Below are positions 8,226 through 16,762 of a stretch of DNA of 43,899 bases, one piece after another. The DNA is from an uncultured Oscillibacter sp. GTDB taxonomy: Bacteria > Bacillota > Clostridia > Oscillospirales > Oscillospiraceae. A model generated the notes under the pieces. The model was not told the origin of the DNA, ran no database searches, and saw nothing but the letters and a program-made list of their open reading frames with translations. The stretch's first letter is position 1. Each line of letters starts with the position of its first letter. The stretch covers positions 1 to 43,899 of the forward strand of contig CAJUDW010000021.1 in assembly GCA_910584995.1 (NCBI GenBank), read 5' to 3'. The position numbers were made by a program, and so were the translations under genes.

Positions 8226-9422
8226 ATGAAAATCGGCGTTTATGGCGGGGCCTTCAACCCGCCCCACCTGGGCCATATCACGGCGGCAAAGGCGGTGTTC
8301 GGGCTTTTGCAGTTGGATAAACTCCTGGTGATCCCTACAGGGAACCCGCCCCACAAGACCCTTCCCGCCGGAAGCCCAGGGCCGGAGCGGCGGCTGGAGA
8401 TGACACGCCTTGCCATGGAGCAGGCCGGCCTTGGGGAAAAGGCGGAGGTGCTGGATCTGGAACTCCGGCGGGAGGGGAACAGCTATACCGCCGACACCCT
8501 GGCCCGCTTAAAGGAACAGTACCCGGAGGATGAACTGTGGCTTCTGATGGGCGCGGATATGTTCCTCACCCTCCAGGCCTGGCATGAGCCGGGACGGATT
8601 TTCTCCCTGGCAGGGGTCGCCGCTTTCGGAAGGACGGAGGCGGATACGGAGGATCTCTTTTCCGTTCAGCGGGACTACCTTTGCCGGACGTACCCCCAGG
8701 CGCGGATTTTCACCCTCAGCATCCCCGGCGTGGTGGATGTCAGTTCCACGGAACTGCGGCAGCGGCTGGCGAAGGGAGAGGGCGGAAACCTTTTAGCCCC
8801 GGCGGTGTATGGCTATATCCTCAGGGAGGGGCTCTACGGCACGGCGGCGGATTTGAAGCGGCTGCCCCTAGAGCAGCTGCGGCCGGTGGCCCTGAGTTGC
8901 CTGAACCACCGGCGCATTCCACACGTGCTGGGTACGGAGCAGGAGGCGGTACGGCTGGCCGTCCGCTACGGGGCGGACGTGGAAAAGGCCCGCAGGGCGG
9001 CCCTCCTCCACGACTGTACGAAGCGGCTCTCCAAAAAGGAACATCTGGAACTTTGCCGGCAGTACGGCATCCCCCTGGACGATGTGGAACGGAAAGCCGG
9101 CAGTTTGCTCCATGCCAAAACCGGGGCGGAGGAGGCACGGCGGGTGTTCGGCGTGGACGACGAGATTTACGGGGCCATCCGCTACCACACCACCGGCAGG
9201 GCCCATATGACCCTGCTGGAGAAAATTATCTATCTGGCGGACTATATCGAGCCCTCCCGGGACTTCCCCGGGGTGGAAAAGCTGCGGAAAGCCTGCTATG
9301 AGGACTTGGACAAGGGCCTTCTGAAGGGCCTGGAGATGACGATTGGAAAGCTGGAGGCCGAGGGCGGCCCCATACACCACGCGGCCATAGAGGCGCGGGA
9401 CGCTTTGAAAGGAAAGCTGTAA
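8226..9422 (+). CDS. nadD-yqeK: Fused nicotinate-nucleotide adenylyltransferase and YqeK HD phosphohydrolase
   Basis: A 398-residue two-domain protein with no stop between the parts. Residues 1 to about 200 are NadD, which joins nicotinate mononucleotide to AMP in NAD synthesis: GGAFNPPHLGH at 7-17 is the nucleotidyltransferase signature (Ala where Thr or Ser is usual), and VSSTELRQRL is the second nucleotide-binding motif. Residues from about 215 to 398 are a YqeK-type HD domain: RRAALLHDCTKRL holds the HD pair, LHAKTG and IRYHTTG give further histidines, and IIYLADYIEP closes the metal site. YqeK proteins cleave diadenosine tetraphosphate symmetrically. In Bacillus the two are separate adjacent genes; here they are one chain. 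The ATG at 8226 follows GGAGG. Confidence 0.94.
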   Translation: MKIGVYGGAFNPPHLGHITAAKAVFGLLQLDKLLVIPTGNPPHKTLPAGSPGPERRLEMTRLAMEQAGLGEKAEVLDLELRREGNSYTADTLARLKEQYPEDELWLLMGADMFLTLQAWHEPGRIFSLAGVAAFGRTEADTEDLFSVQRDYLCRTYPQARIFTLSIPGVVDVSSTELRQRLAKGEGGNLLAPAVYGYILREGLYGTAADLKRLPLEQLRPVALSCLNHRRIPHVLGTEQEAVRLAVRYGADVEKARRAALLHDCTKRLSKKEHLELCRQYGIPLDDVERKAGSLLHAKTGAEEARRVFGVDDEIYGAIRYHTTGRAHMTLLEKIIYLADYIEPSRDFPGVEKLRKACYEDLDKGLLKGLEMTIGKLEAEGGPIHHAAIEARDALKGKL

Positions 9423-9423
9423 C

Positions 9424-11139
9424 GTGGAAAATCATCAAGAAGAAAAACGCGCGGGCGGGAGCCGGTTGGCACAGAAAAAAACCACGCCCAAGAAGTCGAA
9501 AAAAGTAAAAAAGCCCGGCCGCCTGACGGGACGGCAGAAGGGCCTTGTGGCTGTGGTTGCGGTGCTGGCCATACTGCTGTGCGGCGCGCTGCTGTGGCGG
9601 AGCATCTTTGTGCGGCCGGATCTGGACAACAAAAAACCCGGCTCTTCCACCACCGTTGCGGATGTGGACGGGGATGGCCAGCCGGATGAAATCGACTACG
9701 GCGACGGCGTACGTCCCCGGGCGGAGGGCCAGCGGAAGAGCGAGGATTATTACACGGTCCTGATCCTGGGCCGGGACACCGGCGGCGGCGGCAACACCGA
9801 CACCATGCTCCTGGCCAGCTACGACGTGACCAACCAGAAGGCCACCGTCATGTCCATCCCCCGGGATACCATGGTGAACGTCCCCTGGGATGTGAAGCGG
9901 ATCAACTCCGTTTATAACTACTATGGCGGCGGGGAAAAAGGCATCCAGCACCTCTACAAGGAGATTGCCCAGCTGGTGGGGTTTGAGCCGGACTACCAGG
10001 TTGTGGTGGAATGGGACGGTGTGGGCGAAATTGTGAACGCCATGGGCGGCGTGTACTTTGACGTGCCCCGGGACATGAACTATGACGATCCGACACAGGA
10101 TCTCCACATCCACCAGAAAAAAGGCTACCGCCTTTTAAACGGCGACGACGCCATGCAGGTTATCCGCTACCGCCACGACAATCGGAAGAACGGCGTTATG
10201 CTGGGGTATCCGGATGGGGATCTGGGCCGGATCAAAACCCAGCAGGCCTTTTTGACAGCTATGCTGGAACAGCTGCTGAAATGGAAGAATCTGACGAATA
10301 TCAGCGAATTCATCACGGTATTTGAAAAAAATGTTGAGACGGATCTCACCTATCAAAATATATTCTGGTTTGCCCAAAAGGCGGCCCTTGGCGGCCTCAG
10401 CATGGACAGCGTGAAGTTTGTCACCATGCCGAACCGGGATGTTTCCGTATACAGCCCCAGCGTCAGCCGCCTGGTGGGCTACAACTCCTGGCAGTCCTAT
10501 GTGGTGCCCAACGCCCGGGAACTCCTGGAACTTGTGAACAACGATCTCAGCCCCTTTGTGGAGAAGTTTACCATGTCCGATCTGGACATTATGTCTAAAA
10601 ATTCCGACGGCAGCATCAGTTCCTCCACCGGCTATGTGGAGGACAAAAAAGCCGCCCGCCCGCCGGAACTGGTGTTTTCCGAGGAACCGGAGGAGCCGGA
10701 GTACACGCTGGACGAGAACGGGAACCCCATCGACCCCGTTACCGGCCTGCCCCTGCCCATTGATCCGGTGACCGGGGAGCCCATCCTGCCGGGGGAGGCA
10801 GACCCCGACGCGCCCACCGTCCCCGGCGTCACGGATCCCGTCACCCCCGGCGGCACTACCGATCCCGGTACTGTCTCGCCGGACACGGTACCCCCGGGCA
10901 CAACGCCTCCGGGCACAACGCCTCCGGGCACAACGGATCCCGGCACGGTTACGCCGCCGGATCCCGTCACCCCCAACCCGCCTGATCCCGGCACCGCGAA
11001 CCCGCCGGATTCCGGCGTTACGGATCCGGGCGCCGCTGATCCCGGCGTCCCCTCCGGCGGCGATCCCGGCCTCCCGGCGGAGCCCGGGACACCCAATGAC
11101 CCCGGGACCTCCCTGATCGAGCCGCCCCCCGAGGGCTGA
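9424..11139 (+). CDS. LytR-CpsA-Psr (LCP) family cell-wall polymer ligase
   Basis: A 571-residue membrane-anchored protein. A lysine-rich cytoplasmic segment (1-40) is followed by one membrane helix (41-58) and the extracellular LCP domain at about 110-340: VLILGRDTGGGGNTDTMLL, MSIPRDTMVN and the RYRHDN motif with its pyrophosphate-binding arginines. LCP enzymes transfer wall polymers from lipid carriers to peptidoglycan. The last 150 residues are rich in Pro, Thr, Gly and Asp, with short PPGTT repeats, and probably thread the wall. The GTG start lies one base after the yqeK stop, indicating co-transcription. The position between nadD/yqeK and rsfS is conserved. The exact polymer is unknown. 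Confidence 0.92.
   Translation: MENHQEEKRAGGSRLAQKKTTPKKSKKVKKPGRLTGRQKGLVAVVAVLAILLCGALLWRSIFVRPDLDNKKPGSSTTVADVDGDGQPDEIDYGDGVRPRAEGQRKSEDYYTVLILGRDTGGGGNTDTMLLASYDVTNQKATVMSIPRDTMVNVPWDVKRINSVYNYYGGGEKGIQHLYKEIAQLVGFEPDYQVVVEWDGVGEIVNAMGGVYFDVPRDMNYDDPTQDLHIHQKKGYRLLNGDDAMQVIRYRHDNRKNGVMLGYPDGDLGRIKTQQAFLTAMLEQLLKWKNLTNISEFITVFEKNVETDLTYQNIFWFAQKAALGGLSMDSVKFVTMPNRDVSVYSPSVSRLVGYNSWQSYVVPNARELLELVNNDLSPFVEKFTMSDLDIMSKNSDGSISSSTGYVEDKKAARPPELVFSEEPEEPEYTLDENGNPIDPVTGLPLPIDPVTGEPILPGEADPDAPTVPGVTDPVTPGGTTDPGTVSPDTVPPGTTPPGTTPPGTTDPGTVTPPDPVTPNPPDPGTANPPDSGVTDPGAADPGVPSGGDPGLPAEPGTPNDPGTSLIEPPPEG
10893..10940 (+). repeat. 15-bp in-frame repeats in the LCP gene tail
   Basis: The unit CCGGGCACAACGCCT recurs about three times in tandem, with the last copy diverging, and encodes PPGTT repeats. 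Because the period is a multiple of three, copy number can change without a frameshift. Confidence 0.75.
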
Positions 11140-11200
11140 CAAAACCCGCAGGCTTTACCGCTGCGTGTATCAAAAATAAAAGAAAGAGAGGCGCATGTTT

Positions 11201-11557
11201 ATGACACCGAAAGAATTGGCCCTTATCGCAGTCAAGGCCCTGGATGAGAAGAAGGGCAAGGAGATTTCTGCCATTGAAATCGCGGACCTCACCACCCTGG
11301 CGGACTACTTCGTCATTGCCACCGGATCCTCCAACACCCAGATCAACGCCCTGTGCGACGCGGTGGAAAAAGCCCTGAAGGAGCAGGCGGAGGAGGCCCC
11401 CCTCCACCGGGAGGGCCACCGGGACGGCACCTGGGTGCTGCTGGACTACGGATGCCTGGCCGTTCACGTGTTTTCCCCCGAGGCCCGGGAGTTCTACTCC
11501 CTGGAGCGCCTCTGGAGTGACGGCAAGCCCCTGGATCTCTCCGGCGTGCTGGCGTGA
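11201..11557 (+). CDS. rsfS: Ribosomal silencing factor RsfS
   Basis: A 118-residue protein of the RsfS/Iojap family, which binds ribosomal protein uL14 and blocks subunit joining when nutrients are scarce. Visible family segments are TPKELALIAVKALDEKKG, the DYFVIATGSSNTQINAL core and LLDYGCLAVHVF. I prefer the ATG at 11201, 9 bases from GAGAGG, over the ATG at 11195, which lies only 3 bases from it and would add two residues. The stop overlaps the start of yqeC by four bases. Confidence 0.95.
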   Translation: MTPKELALIAVKALDEKKGKEISAIEIADLTTLADYFVIATGSSNTQINALCDAVEKALKEQAEEAPLHREGHRDGTWVLLDYGCLAVHVFSPEAREFYSLERLWSDGKPLDLSGVLA

Positions 11558-12225
11558 AACTGGCACCGTTGCTGGAAATTGCCTCCGGGGTCACCGCCGT
11601 GATTGGCGGCGGCGGCAAAACTACGCTCCTGCGGGTCCTGGGGGAGGAACTGTCCCGGGGAGGGGGCCGGGTGCTGCTGTGCACCACCACGAAGATCCGC
11701 CCCTTTCCGGACATCCCCCTGGCGACGGATTTGGCAGAACTCACCGCCCTGGGACGATTCTGCCGCCTCCTCTGCTGCGGCGCGCCTGTTCCCGGCGCAG
11801 AAAAGCTGACGGCTCCGGACATCCCTATGAGGGAATTGGCGGCGCGGTTTGATTACGTGTTGGTAGAGGCGGATGGCTCCGCCCAGCGGCCCTTAAAGGC
11901 ACACGCCCCCTATGAGCCGGTGGTTCCCCCGGAGGCCGGCCAAGTGATCCTGGTGGCAGGGGCTTCCGGTTTCGGGAGGCCCATCCGGGAGGCGGCCCAC
12001 AGGCCGGAGCGGTACGCCGCCCTGGCGGGCGTCTCCCCGGAGGAGGCGGCGTCGCCGGAGACAGAGGCTGCCGTCCTGCTGGCGGAGGCTTTCCACCACA
12101 GGGTTTTTATCAACCAAGCGGAGAGCGGGGAGCGGCTGGCCGCTGCCCGCCGTCTGGCCGGTTTGGTGGGCGGCTGTCCCGTGCTGGCGGGATCTCTCCG
12201 GGAAAGGGAGTATCGTACATGTTAG
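11554..12225 (+). CDS. yqeC: YqeC family selenium-dependent molybdenum hydroxylase accessory protein
   Basis: A 223-residue protein with a P-loop-like AVIGGGGKTTLLRVLG (residues 14-28) and a VEADGSAQRPLKAHAPYEPVVP motif typical of the family. YqeC is found with selD, yqeB and selenium-labile molybdenum hydroxylases and is thought to help make or insert the selenium-containing molybdenum cofactor; its biochemical step is not firmly established. The GTG start overlaps the rsfS stop (GTGA), which suggests translational coupling. The family name comes from comparative genomics, supported here by the adjoining yqeB and selD. Confidence 0.88.
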   Translation: MKLAPLLEIASGVTAVIGGGGKTTLLRVLGEELSRGGGRVLLCTTTKIRPFPDIPLATDLAELTALGRFCRLLCCGAPVPGAEKLTAPDIPMRELAARFDYVLVEADGSAQRPLKAHAPYEPVVPPEAGQVILVAGASGFGRPIREAAHRPERYAALAGVSPEEAASPETEAAVLLAEAFHHRVFINQAESGERLAAARRLAGLVGGCPVLAGSLREREYRTC

Positions 12226-13019
12226 TCGTCATCCGGGGGGCTGGGGATTTGGCCTCCGGCATTGCCCTGCGCCTTTGGCGTTCCCGTATCCGGGTGGTCA
12301 TGACGGAACTGCCCCGGCCTACGGCCATCCGCCGGACGGTCTGTTTCTCCCAGGCGGTGTTCCATGGGGAGGTCCAGGTGGAGGAGGTGCCCGCCCGGCG
12401 GGCTGGGACGCCGGAGGAGGCCCTGGCGGTTTTGGCGGCGGGGGCCATCCCGGTGCTGGCGGATCCGGAGGCCCGGTGCCTGGAGGCCCTCCATCCGGAT
12501 GGGCTGGTGGACGCTATTCTGGCGAAAAAGAATCTGGGCACCCGCATCACCGACGCCCCTGCGGTAGTGGCGGCAGGCCCCGGCTTCACTGCCGGGGTGG
12601 ACTGCCACGCGGTGGTGGAGACCATGCGGGGCCACGACTTAGGCCGGGTGATCTGGAAGGGATCCGCTACGCCCAATACCGGGCTCCCGGGCCTCATCGG
12701 CGGCTTTGCCGGAGAACGGGTGCTGCGGGCCCCGGCGGACGGCGTGTTTCATCAGCTGCTGGATATCGGCGCGCAGGTGAAGATGGGGGACGCAGCGGCG
12801 GAGGTGGGCGGCGTGCCCATGCTCTGCACCCTGGACGGCGTGCTCCGGGGGATTCTGGCGGACGGGATCCCGGTCCGGAAGGGCATGAAAGCCGGGGACG
12901 TGGATCCCAGGAACCAGGCGGAGAACTGCCGCAGGGCCTCTGATAAGGCGCTGGCGGTAGGCGGCGGTGTGCTGGAGGCCCTGCTGGCCCTTACCGGCGC
13001 ACTGGAACGGAAGGATTGA
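12219..13019 (+). CDS. yqeB: YqeB family selenium-dependent molybdenum cofactor protein
   Basis: A 266-residue protein opening with VVIRGAGDLASGIALRLWRS, a glycine-rich nucleotide-binding start, and continuing with the family segments ELPRPTAIRRTVCFSQAV and AAGPGFTAGVDCHAVVET. YqeB accompanies YqeC and SelD in genomes that put labile selenium into molybdenum hydroxylases. The ATG at 12219 overlaps the end of yqeC by seven bases. A GC-rich hairpin follows the stop. No selenium-dependent hydroxylase gene lies inside this window, so its client enzyme must be elsewhere. Confidence 0.9.
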   Translation: MLVVIRGAGDLASGIALRLWRSRIRVVMTELPRPTAIRRTVCFSQAVFHGEVQVEEVPARRAGTPEEALAVLAAGAIPVLADPEARCLEALHPDGLVDAILAKKNLGTRITDAPAVVAAGPGFTAGVDCHAVVETMRGHDLGRVIWKGSATPNTGLPGLIGGFAGERVLRAPADGVFHQLLDIGAQVKMGDAAAEVGGVPMLCTLDGVLRGILADGIPVRKGMKAGDVDPRNQAENCRRASDKALAVGGGVLEALLALTGALERKD

Positions 13020-13021
13020 TC

Positions 13022-13051
13022 AACCGGCGGACGGAAGCGCGTCCGCCGGTT
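13022..13051 (+). terminator. Hairpin after yqeB
   Basis: AACCGGCGGAC and GTCCGCCGGTT form a perfect 11-base stem with an 8-base loop directly after the yqeB stop. The following T tract is short, so termination may be weak. The MITE-like element begins immediately after. Confidence 0.6.
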
Positions 13052-13216
13052 TAGGCCTTGTTTGAAAAATGGCAGGATGGCCGGCGGCGGGAGGTTTTCC
13101 TGCCAGCCAAGGCGGTTTGACGCAGGCATACGTTGTGAATAGCAAGGAAAATCCACCTGGGGCGACGGGGAACGAACCGCCCTTTGGGCGTTTTGACATT
13201 TTTCAAACAAGGCCTA
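13052..13216. mobile_element. MITE-like element with 21-bp terminal inverted repeats
   Basis: Bases 13051-13071 and 13197-13217 are exact inverted repeats containing GGCCTTGTTTGAAAAATG. The roughly 165-bp body has no coding capacity of its own. TA (or TTA/TAA) at both ends could be the target duplication. The size, long perfect termini and lack of a transposase fit a non-autonomous transposon. It separates yqeB from selD and leaves the selD ribosome binding site just outside its right end. Confidence 0.75.
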
Positions 13217-13232
13217 AGCAAGGAGGGCGTTT

Positions 13233-14273
13233 ATGGCTGAAAACGGAGTAAAACTGACAAAGCTGGCCAAGTGCGCCGGATGCGGCGCCAAGGTGGGGGC
13301 CGGGGTGCTGGCCCAGTTGCTGGAGGGTATCCAGATCCACCGGGATCCCAATCTGCTGGTGGGCTTCGACAAAAGTGACGACGCCTCGGTTTACCAGGTG
13401 TCCCCGGAATTGGCACTGGTGCAGACGGTGGACTTTTTCCCGCCCATCGCCGACGATCCCTACCTTTTCGGGCAGATTGCCGCGGCCAATGCCCTCTCGG
13501 ACGTGTACGCCATGGGCGGGGAGCCGAAATTGTGTCTGAACATCATGGCGATCCCCAAGGACATGCCCGGGGAGGCGGTCCACAGATTGCTGCGGGGCGG
13601 CTACGACAAGGTGTATGAGGCTGGGGCGCTGATCACCGGCGGCCACAGCATCCTGGACGATGAGCCTAAATACGGCCTCGCGGTGACGGGATTCGTGCAT
13701 CCGGACAGGGTTTTGACCAATGCTGGGGCCCGGGCCGGGGACGTGCTGTTTTTGACCAAGCCCCTGGGGGCCGGCGTGCTGACCACCGCTGCCAAGGCGG
13801 AGATGGCCCCACCGGAGAGCATGGATTATGTCTATCGGTGCATGACCACCCTCAACAAGGAGGCCCGGGACGTGATGATCCGGTATCCCGTCCACGCCTG
13901 TACCGACGTGACGGGCTTCGGCCTGCTGGGCCACTTGACGGAGATGGCCCAGGGCAGCGGCCTGGAGGCGGAGGTGTGGCCGGACAGCGCGGACTTCATG
14001 CCGGGGGCGGCGGAACTGGCCCAAACAGGCCTCCTGCCGGAGGGCATGTACCGGAACCGTGCCTTTGCGGAGGAGGGGGTGGACGCCGGGGAGACAGCCC
14101 TTTGGAAACAGGATCTCCTCTACGATCCCCAGACCTCCGGAGGCCTTCTGATGGCCGTTTCGCCGGAGGCGGCGAAGGATCTGATGGCGGAACTGAAGGA
14201 GCGGGTTCCCAGCGTCCAGCGGATCGGCGTGCTGCGGGAGTACCGGGGCGGGAAGCGGATTTTCCTGCGGTGA
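13233..14273 (+). CDS. selD: Selenide, water dikinase SelD
   Basis: A 346-residue enzyme that makes selenophosphate from selenide and ATP for selenoproteins, selenouridine or the selenium-labile molybdenum cofactor. The N-terminal loop reads KCAGCGAKVGAG, with Cys17 and Lys20 at the catalytic positions; the second cysteine of the E. coli GCGCK motif is Ala19 here. It is a cysteine, not selenocysteine, form. FDKSDDASVY, QTVDFFPPIADDPY and the GG-HS motif (ITGGHSILDDEPKYG) follow. AAGGAGGG lies before the ATG. With yqeC and yqeB upstream it completes the selenium-molybdenum maturation set; no selA or selB is present here. Confidence 0.96.
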   Translation: MAENGVKLTKLAKCAGCGAKVGAGVLAQLLEGIQIHRDPNLLVGFDKSDDASVYQVSPELALVQTVDFFPPIADDPYLFGQIAAANALSDVYAMGGEPKLCLNIMAIPKDMPGEAVHRLLRGGYDKVYEAGALITGGHSILDDEPKYGLAVTGFVHPDRVLTNAGARAGDVLFLTKPLGAGVLTTAAKAEMAPPESMDYVYRCMTTLNKEARDVMIRYPVHACTDVTGFGLLGHLTEMAQGSGLEAEVWPDSADFMPGAAELAQTGLLPEGMYRNRAFAEEGVDAGETALWKQDLLYDPQTSGGLLMAVSPEAAKDLMAELKERVPSVQRIGVLREYRGGKRIFLR

Positions 14274-14305
14274 GGTTTTCTGCCCAAGTTTTTACCGGTA
14301 TTGAG

Positions 14306-14350
14306 AACGTCCCTGACGCTGTGCTTTAGCACAGCGTCAGGGACGTTTTT
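14306..14350 (+). terminator. Strong rho-independent terminator after selD
   Basis: A perfect 20-base stem (14306-14325 with 14328-14347) is followed by TTT and a T-rich stretch. It ends the + strand block. Confidence 0.92.
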
Positions 14351-14385
14351 GATGGATTTCCCTTTTCCGGCCAGGCCCCGGCTTG

Positions 14386-14537
14386 GAACCTGTATTCATC
14401 GGCGGGGGATGCCGGATGGAGGAGGGATTGTGCCGTCCTGGAAGGCAAAAACCCCAGGAACCGGATGCACTTTAAGTTTTTTCACGCGGCAGGGCCGCAA
14501 TAGGCCCGGCCAGACGGCGTTCAACGCCCGGTTTTTA
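14386..14537 (+). mobile_element. Truncated MITE-like repeat, copy 1
   Basis: It begins with the terminal repeat GAACCTGTATTCA and continues with a body homologous to 35301-35453 (shared blocks near CCTGGAAGG, CCCAGGAA and GGCAGGGCCGCAA). The matching right terminus is missing where the element meets the stop codon of the serine hydrolase gene. It has no coding function I can see. Confidence 0.7.
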
Positions 14538-16613
14538 GAACTGGAGCCGGAATTGTGCGCCCGGTTCGCCCATAAAGGCCACATATCCGTCCTCCGGCAG
14601 CGTCACCGTGGTGTCGCCCCACAGCACGGAAGAGGCCACCAGTTGGAGGTCTTTGTCATATACCCAGAATCCAGCGTTTTCCGGAACCTCTATTGCCATA
14701 GTTTTTCCGGAGGAGGACCATGTGCGGCACCAGCGGGCGTAGCCGCTGGACTGGATGGTGATGCGGGTCGGGCCATTTCCGGCGGAGAGGATGGGAAGCT
14801 TCTGGGCCTCCATGTAGAGGCCTCCGCAGCCGGCCTCCGCCCACATGATGCCATCTTCCTCCCAGATGGTCATATCGTTGCCGTCCCGCCCGGCCACGCC
14901 GGGGATTTGCAGCTGGTACTGGGCGTGGGTTTTGTCTACGATCCGCAGGGAGCCGATATAGCCGGGGATAATGCCAGGAGCAGATGCGGTCTTTACGGCC
15001 TCGCTGAGGGAGAGATAGACCTGGGAATTATATTGCTCGCTTACAGGCAGGAAATCTGTAGCGGCATATTTTTCCCAGATGGCCTGGACGTCTTCGGAGA
15101 CGGGGTTCTCCGGCAGCTTCACCGCCGCATAGCTGGAAACCGTGAGCCCGCCCAGATCCGGCAGCATGGCCGCCGTCTGCTGGTAGAGGTAGGTTTCCCC
15201 GTTGGAGGCGGTCTCCAGCTTTATAACGACCGCACCGGTCTCGTCCCGGAAAGTGCCGTCAGCCCGGTAGGTGAAGGACGTAGGCTCCGAGGCTTCCTTG
15301 GCGGTGAGGAAACTCATGTTCATCATGCCTTCGGCGGTGACCTCCACCTGATACTGGGCGGAGGTGGCGGAATAGCAGCCGCTGAGCGCCGTCAGTTCCT
15401 GGGGCATGGGGGCGGGGGCGGATTCTGCCGGGAGGGGCAGGGTTTCGTCAATTTCCACCCCTTTTTCCTTCAGGGCGGCCAGCAGGATCTGGTTGGCGGC
15501 CATCTCGTCATAGGTGGACGCACCGCCGGAGGAGAGCACGGCCGCCGCCAGCTGGTGATCCGGAAGGATCACCAGCCCTGCGTGGTAACGCAGGGTGTCG
15601 CCGCCCTTTACCAGGGCCTTTACGCCGCTTTGGGCAAAGGGATACCACTCCACATTGTCCCAGCCCAGGCCGAAGGCCAGGGCGTCAGGCGCGCTGGACT
15701 CCGGCCAGACGCCCTTAGCATATTCCTGCTCCGCCATGGCGTCCAGGGAGGACTGCTTCAAAAGCTTGGTGCCGGTCAGGGCCCCGCCGAAGGCAGCCAT
15801 ATCGGAGGCAGTGGCGCAGAGGCCGCCGGCTCCCACCGCGTTCAGACGGTCGGCGGGCAGGGGGCGGGTATCCTCGCCGGAGTAGGTTTTCGCCATGCGG
15901 CTGGTATCAAATTCGTCATAGGAGGCGTAGGTATTGGAGAGATCCAGGGGTTTGAGGATGTTTTCCCGCAGGTAATCCATGAAATCCTTTCCGGAAACGG
16001 CCTCCACAACCAATTCCGCCAGGGTAAAGCCATCGTTGCAGTAGACGCTGTAAGCGCCTGGATCGGCTTTCAGGCGCTGGGTAGAGAGATGCTCCAGCAG
16101 CTGATCTGCGGCGGAGGCGCCCTCGCCGCCGAACAGCATAGCGTTTTCAAAGGAGGAGCCCATCAGGCCGGAGGAGTGGTTCAGCAGCATACGGACGGTG
16201 ATGTCCTTGTACCGGGGGTCGGCCATTTTAAAGTCCGGCAGGTACTTGACGACAGGCTCGTCCAGGGAGAGTTTCCTTTTCTCCGCCAGCTGGAGGACTG
16301 CGGTGGTAGTGTACACTTTGCTGACGGAGCCGATGTTATAGAGGATATCCTCCGTCAAGAGGCGGTTTTCTGTTTTTGAGTAGACCCCGGCGGAGCCGGT
16401 GAGGACGATTTCCCCGTTATCCCACAGGGCGTATTGGACACTGGCGGTGCCGTAGGCCATGACGGCTTCGGCGGCTGCCGCTGCGGTTTCCTCCAGGGTT
16501 TTGGGGGCTGCGGCAGCTTCGTTGGCCTCTGCGGCCATTGCGGGGGCTGTCAGGCTGAAAAGCAGCGCCAGCGTCAAAAGCAGGGCGCTCCAGCGGTTGC
16601 GCAGAGTTGTCAT
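14535..16613 (-). CDS. Secreted class C beta-lactamase-fold serine hydrolase
   Basis: A 692-residue protein with a clear signal peptide (LLLTLALLFSLTAPAMA, cleaved near residue 27). The beta-lactamase/DD-peptidase fold covers about 40-390, with S96-V-S-K99 as the nucleophile motif, Y191-C-N193 as the YxN motif and H344-A-G346 in the place of KTG. The C-terminal 300 residues form beta-rich domains of unknown role, as in other long EstB/CubicO-type hydrolases. The substrate could be peptides, wall precursors or esters; resistance is not implied. The ATG at 16613 follows AAAGGA; upstream in-frame codons lie beyond this site. The promoter is recognisable upstream. The 3' end abuts a repeat element. 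Confidence 0.85.
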   Translation of the reverse strand: MTTLRNRWSALLLTLALLFSLTAPAMAAEANEAAAAPKTLEETAAAAAEAVMAYGTASVQYALWDNGEIVLTGSAGVYSKTENRLLTEDILYNIGSVSKVYTTTAVLQLAEKRKLSLDEPVVKYLPDFKMADPRYKDITVRMLLNHSSGLMGSSFENAMLFGGEGASAADQLLEHLSTQRLKADPGAYSVYCNDGFTLAELVVEAVSGKDFMDYLRENILKPLDLSNTYASYDEFDTSRMAKTYSGEDTRPLPADRLNAVGAGGLCATASDMAAFGGALTGTKLLKQSSLDAMAEQEYAKGVWPESSAPDALAFGLGWDNVEWYPFAQSGVKALVKGGDTLRYHAGLVILPDHQLAAAVLSSGGASTYDEMAANQILLAALKEKGVEIDETLPLPAESAPAPMPQELTALSGCYSATSAQYQVEVTAEGMMNMSFLTAKEASEPTSFTYRADGTFRDETGAVVIKLETASNGETYLYQQTAAMLPDLGGLTVSSYAAVKLPENPVSEDVQAIWEKYAATDFLPVSEQYNSQVYLSLSEAVKTASAPGIIPGYIGSLRIVDKTHAQYQLQIPGVAGRDGNDMTIWEEDGIMWAEAGCGGLYMEAQKLPILSAGNGPTRITIQSSGYARWCRTWSSSGKTMAIEVPENAGFWVYDKDLQLVASSVLWGDTTVTLPEDGYVAFMGEPGAQFRLQF

Positions 16614-16700
16614 AATCGGTTCCTTTCCCGCCCGGATAAGGGGCGCTTTGAGATGGGGTACGGTGGATACAGGTTCGGGCCTTGGTTTAAACAAGCCTAG

Positions 16701-16729
16701 TATATACCTTCTATCAGGGGGAAGGTCAA
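16701..16729 (-). promoter_or_regulatory. Promoter of the serine hydrolase gene
   Basis: Read on the - strand, TTGACC (16729-16724) and TATATA (16706-16701) are 17 bases apart. The leader between promoter and start contains a TIR-like sequence at 16664-16676. Confidence 0.65.
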
Positions 16730-16762
16730 GGGAAATTCCAAAAAAACAGAATGATGTTTGCG

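Noticed and set aside
14301..16379. Long open + strand frame opposite the serine hydrolase gene
   Set aside because: It lacks any recognisable domain, begins inside the selD terminator and mirrors a well-supported - strand gene. High GC content produces such frames throughout the window.
16664..16700. Copy of the 13052-13216 type element upstream of the hydrolase (GGCCTTGGTTTAAACAAGCC)
   Set aside because: It only resembles the terminal sequence loosely as a short palindrome, with no second end or body.
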